From positions 1-36,865 of the forward strand of contig SVKR01000175.1 of assembly GCA_015068365.1 (NCBI GenBank): a DNA stretch of 36,865 nucleotides, in the 5' to 3' direction. Under the pieces are notes generated by a model, which ran no database searches, was not told the origin of the DNA, and was given only the letters and a program-made list of their open reading frames with translations. This DNA comes from Oscillospiraceae bacterium. GTDB lineage: Bacteria; Bacillota; Clostridia; Oscillospirales; Oscillospiraceae. The translations under genes were made by a program, and so were the position numbers. Below are positions 34,019 to 36,865 of this stretch, piece by piece (position 1 is the stretch's first letter; each line of letters begins with the position of its first letter).

Positions 34019-36571
34019 ATGGAACTAAACAGATTCTGGGCAAAAACAGAACCTTTCCAATCTGTTCTGACGCATGCATTTGTCAGTGGCAGCGTTGCTC
34101 AATACTTGTTGCGTGATTTGCTTTCAGAAGGTGACAGAAGACAACTGCGTGCCAACCTTGGATTGAGCGCGGATTCATTGTCCGGTTTTGTAGGATACCT
34201 TGTCTCTCTGCACGATATAGGCAAGCTGGAATACAGTTTTCAATGTCAAGATGCGTTCTACAGAGATATGATTGCGGGAAATAGCAACCTCCAGGGGCTC
34301 TTTATCGCAGGTGTCCGACATGAAAAAACCAGTCAATCCTGTATGAGTGCACTGTGGAAGCAGCAAGGAGAAAACAGAGCATCGTCTGCGCTGCTGTCAA
34401 AGATTATCGGTGCACATCACCAAGGAAAGACCGGAAACGGGAATTTCAAGAGATCGTCCGGTTGGTTTGAACTACAAAGTGAGCTGGAAGGAACAATGCG
34501 GCGTCATTTCCTCGGTGCAGAAGGCGTTATGCTTCCCGAAATAGAGAGATTGCATCAAGGTCCTGCGGCTGTATTGCTGCTTGGTCTCATGATTCTGGCA
34601 GACTGGATATCATCCGGAAGCATGTTTTCCGACGCGGAAGCGTGGATTGGATGCCCAAATCAGGATATACATATCGAAGAAGCAACCAAAGAGTTTCTGA
34701 ACAGGAGCGGATTGAACCCGCAAAAAATAATTTGGCCTCCGGCATTTTCCGATGTATGGCCAAACATCCCATATGACGGTCAGCGCCCGCTGCAGAGAAC
34801 TGTGGAAACTGTCTTGCATGAAATGGAACTGCCAGCACAGTTGGTCTTGATTGAAGCTCCGATGGGAGAGGGCAAAACCGAGGCTGGCGTTTACGCTGCG
34901 CTGCATATGGCAATGCAATGGGGAAAAGACGGACTCTATGTCGCTTTGCCGACGGCAGCCACATCCAATCAGATGGTTGGAAGAATACGGGCATTGCTAG
35001 ATCTTCATGGTTTGTCCGATTCCGTTCGGCTCCTTCATTCCATGGCCTGGCTGGAGAAAGCGGAAGAATACCGCCCGAACTCCCCGGATGAACATGATGA
35101 GATCGCCTCCTGGCTTGCTCCGGTCAAACGAGGCTTGCTCGGTCAATATGCAGTCGGAACAGTCGATCAGGCCATGCTTGCAGCGACCAATGTGAAATAC
35201 GGCGTACTCCGACTGCTCGGACTGTCCAACAAAGCATTAATCATCGATGAGATCCACTCCTATGATGCATATATGTCGGAGATCATTGTTCGTCTTCTGG
35301 AATGGTGCAAAGCGTTGGAGATTCCGGTTGTAATGCTTTCCGCGACGCTTCCGCCGATGCTGAAGGAGAAGTTACTAAAACCGTACGCTTCCCATCGTTT
35401 TTCGGAAGCATATCCGCTGATCACGGCAATAGACCAGGACGGAAGAGTGATCGAACGAGAAATCGGACAAACGAGTCACCGGCTTAATGTCCAGGTCCAG
35501 CTTACCCCGTTGCTTGGTGACGCAGATCAGATCGCGGAACTCGCAGTAAACGAGGTCGCTGATGGAGGCTGCATCTGTGTTCTGATGAACACAGTTCGGG
35601 AAGTGCAGGCCGTATATTCGTCCATCAAAAAACGATATCATGGCGACTTGCTTCTGTTCCATGCACAGTTTCCGGCAGGACAGCGCGCCGAGCTTGAAAC
35701 AGAGTGTATTTCACGTTACGGGAAGGATAAAAGCCATCGTCCGAAGCAGTCTATACTGGTCGCCACGCAGGTCGTGGAGCAGTCTTTGGATGTGGATTTT
35801 GATTTCATGATCACAGCGATAGCACCGATCGATTTGCTGCTGCAAAGAATGGGCCGTGTATTCCGGCATGACGACAGCCCACGCCCAGCAAGCCATGTTC
35901 ACGCAGGTATGACGGTCCTGGTTCCGAAAGAGGGCTCCGGATTCGGATCCAGCGCCTATGTCTATCCCGAGTGCCTGTTGAACAGCGCGATTCGTCTATT
36001 GAAAGACCGAACACACATTCAGATACCTGAGGATATGGCCCAGCTGGTGCGTGAAGGGTACGATCCTTCCTTTGCCCCGGAAGAGGAGGCTCGGCAATGG
36101 CTTGAGAACCAGATCAAAGAGCAGGCTGAAGCCGGCGCAAGCCAGCAGTATCTCCTGAATCCTCCGGACAAGCTATACTCTGCGCTGAATGAAGAATTCC
36201 TTTACGAAGATGATGAGAACTCTTATCGCCTCTCTGCAAAAACTCGTTTGGGCGAGCCGACAGTTCGAATTGCGCTTCTTACTGAGGAAGAAATGGCGCA
36301 GCTTTATCCGTTTATTCAGACAAAGAACGGGAGACAGGTTGCAAATGTCTGGGATCGAAAGACAGCAGAACTGGTAATGAAGAGAAGCGTTTCCGTAAGA
36401 ATTCGAAGACTGGATGGGAATCTGTCCGGATTATCGGACATTCAAGGCGCTATGCTTCTATCGGGCTTGAAAATACTGCCGCTTAAAGATGGCGTGTATC
36501 GGACGGAAAAAGGAAGAATCATCCGTTTTGACACAGCGCTTGGATTGTTAATTGAAGAGGGTGTGTCATGA
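34019..36571 (+). CDS. cas3: CRISPR-associated helicase/endonuclease Cas3 (type I-E context)
   Basis: HD nuclease motif LHDIGKLEYSFQ; Walker A APMGEGKTEAG; DEIHSYDAYM; LSATLPPML; VATQVVEQSLDVDFD; QRMGRVFRH. Confidence 0.95.
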   Translation: MELNRFWAKTEPFQSVLTHAFVSGSVAQYLLRDLLSEGDRRQLRANLGLSADSLSGFVGYLVSLHDIGKLEYSFQCQDAFYRDMIAGNSNLQGLFIAGVRHEKTSQSCMSALWKQQGENRASSALLSKIIGAHHQGKTGNGNFKRSSGWFELQSELEGTMRRHFLGAEGVMLPEIERLHQGPAAVLLLGLMILADWISSGSMFSDAEAWIGCPNQDIHIEEATKEFLNRSGLNPQKIIWPPAFSDVWPNIPYDGQRPLQRTVETVLHEMELPAQLVLIEAPMGEGKTEAGVYAALHMAMQWGKDGLYVALPTAATSNQMVGRIRALLDLHGLSDSVRLLHSMAWLEKAEEYRPNSPDEHDEIASWLAPVKRGLLGQYAVGTVDQAMLAATNVKYGVLRLLGLSNKALIIDEIHSYDAYMSEIIVRLLEWCKALEIPVVMLSATLPPMLKEKLLKPYASHRFSEAYPLITAIDQDGRVIEREIGQTSHRLNVQVQLTPLLGDADQIAELAVNEVADGGCICVLMNTVREVQAVYSSIKKRYHGDLLLFHAQFPAGQRAELETECISRYGKDKSHRPKQSILVATQVVEQSLDVDFDFMITAIAPIDLLLQRMGRVFRHDDSPRPASHVHAGMTVLVPKEGSGFGSSAYVYPECLLNSAIRLLKDRTHIQIPEDMAQLVREGYDPSFAPEEEARQWLENQIKEQAEAGASQQYLLNPPDKLYSALNEEFLYEDDENSYRLSAKTRLGEPTVRIALLTEEEMAQLYPFIQTKNGRQVANVWDRKTAELVMKRSVSVRIRRLDGNLSGLSDIQGAMLLSGLKILPLKDGVYRTEKGRIIRFDTALGLLIEEGVS

Positions 36572-36865
36572 AAGCAAGTTTTTCTGTTTTGGATCAGGCA
36601 TGGATCCCCGTTGTTTCTCTTGACGGAGAGGAAAAGTTTCTCGGTATCCGCCAGGTGCTGGAACATGCCCATGAGCTGCGGGAAATCAGCTCTGCATCTC
36701 CATTGGAGGAATACAGCGTTTATCGTTTCCTCGGCTTGTTCCTGATGGATGCGCTCCGCCCGGAAACAGAGTTACACATTGAAGACCTACTGGACGCGGG
36801 GCGATTCGACATGAAGCAGGTGGAGGCATATATTGCCCTGTGCGAAAGCGAGGGCGTCAGCTTCG
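36568..36865 (+). CDS. cas8e: Type I-E Cascade large subunit Cas8e/Cse1/CasA, 5' part (truncated by window end)
   Basis: MKASFSVLDQAWIPVVSLDGEEKFLGIRQVLEHAHELREISSASPLEEYSVYRFLGLFLMDAL; ATGA overlap with cas3. Confidence 0.88.
   Translation, partial: MKASFSVLDQAWIPVVSLDGEEKFLGIRQVLEHAHELREISSASPLEEYSVYRFLGLFLMDALRPETELHIEDLLDAGRFDMKQVEAYIALCESEGVSF

Noticed and set aside
29000-36865. CRISPR repeat-spacer array near the cas genes
   Set aside because: No regularly spaced 28-37 nt repeats seen; the array, if any, lies beyond the window.

Overview
The window is a bacterial chromosome segment, probably a Firmicutes/Clostridia (Oscillospiraceae-like) genome judging by gene content. From 1 to about 28.9 kb it is GC-rich and densely coded with mostly housekeeping and metabolic genes: sugar O-acetyltransferase, a SirTM-like sirtuin, HxlR regulator, SLH-anchored metallophosphoesterase, AzlCD, CDF transporter, esterases, hydantoinase, rhodanese lipoprotein, MnmM-like methyltransferase, a NifX-FKBP fusion, CorA, a glycyl radical enzyme, an HD protein with a MATE-HATPase fusion, glutaminase, carboxylesterase and MATE. 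At about 28.9-29.1 kb composition shifts to AT-richer DNA, next to what looks like a displaced tRNA 3' end with its terminator (att-like). The rest looks like an accessory or defence island: a DUF488-fusion gene with an overlapping partner, a GNAT plus small-ORF pair, an XRE regulator, a SLOG-like protein, and the start of a type I-E CRISPR-cas operon (cas3, then cas8e/cse1 cut off by the window end). The most unusual signals are (i) a ~190-204 bp dispersed repeat in two nearly identical copies (9891-10094 and 13204-13392), built from consecutive hairpins inside terminal inverted repeats, and (ii) three identical-format palindromes GTTAG-N6-CTAAC between the MATE gene and a divergent membrane-protein gene. 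All calls come from reading the sequence by eye; no database search or folding computation was run.
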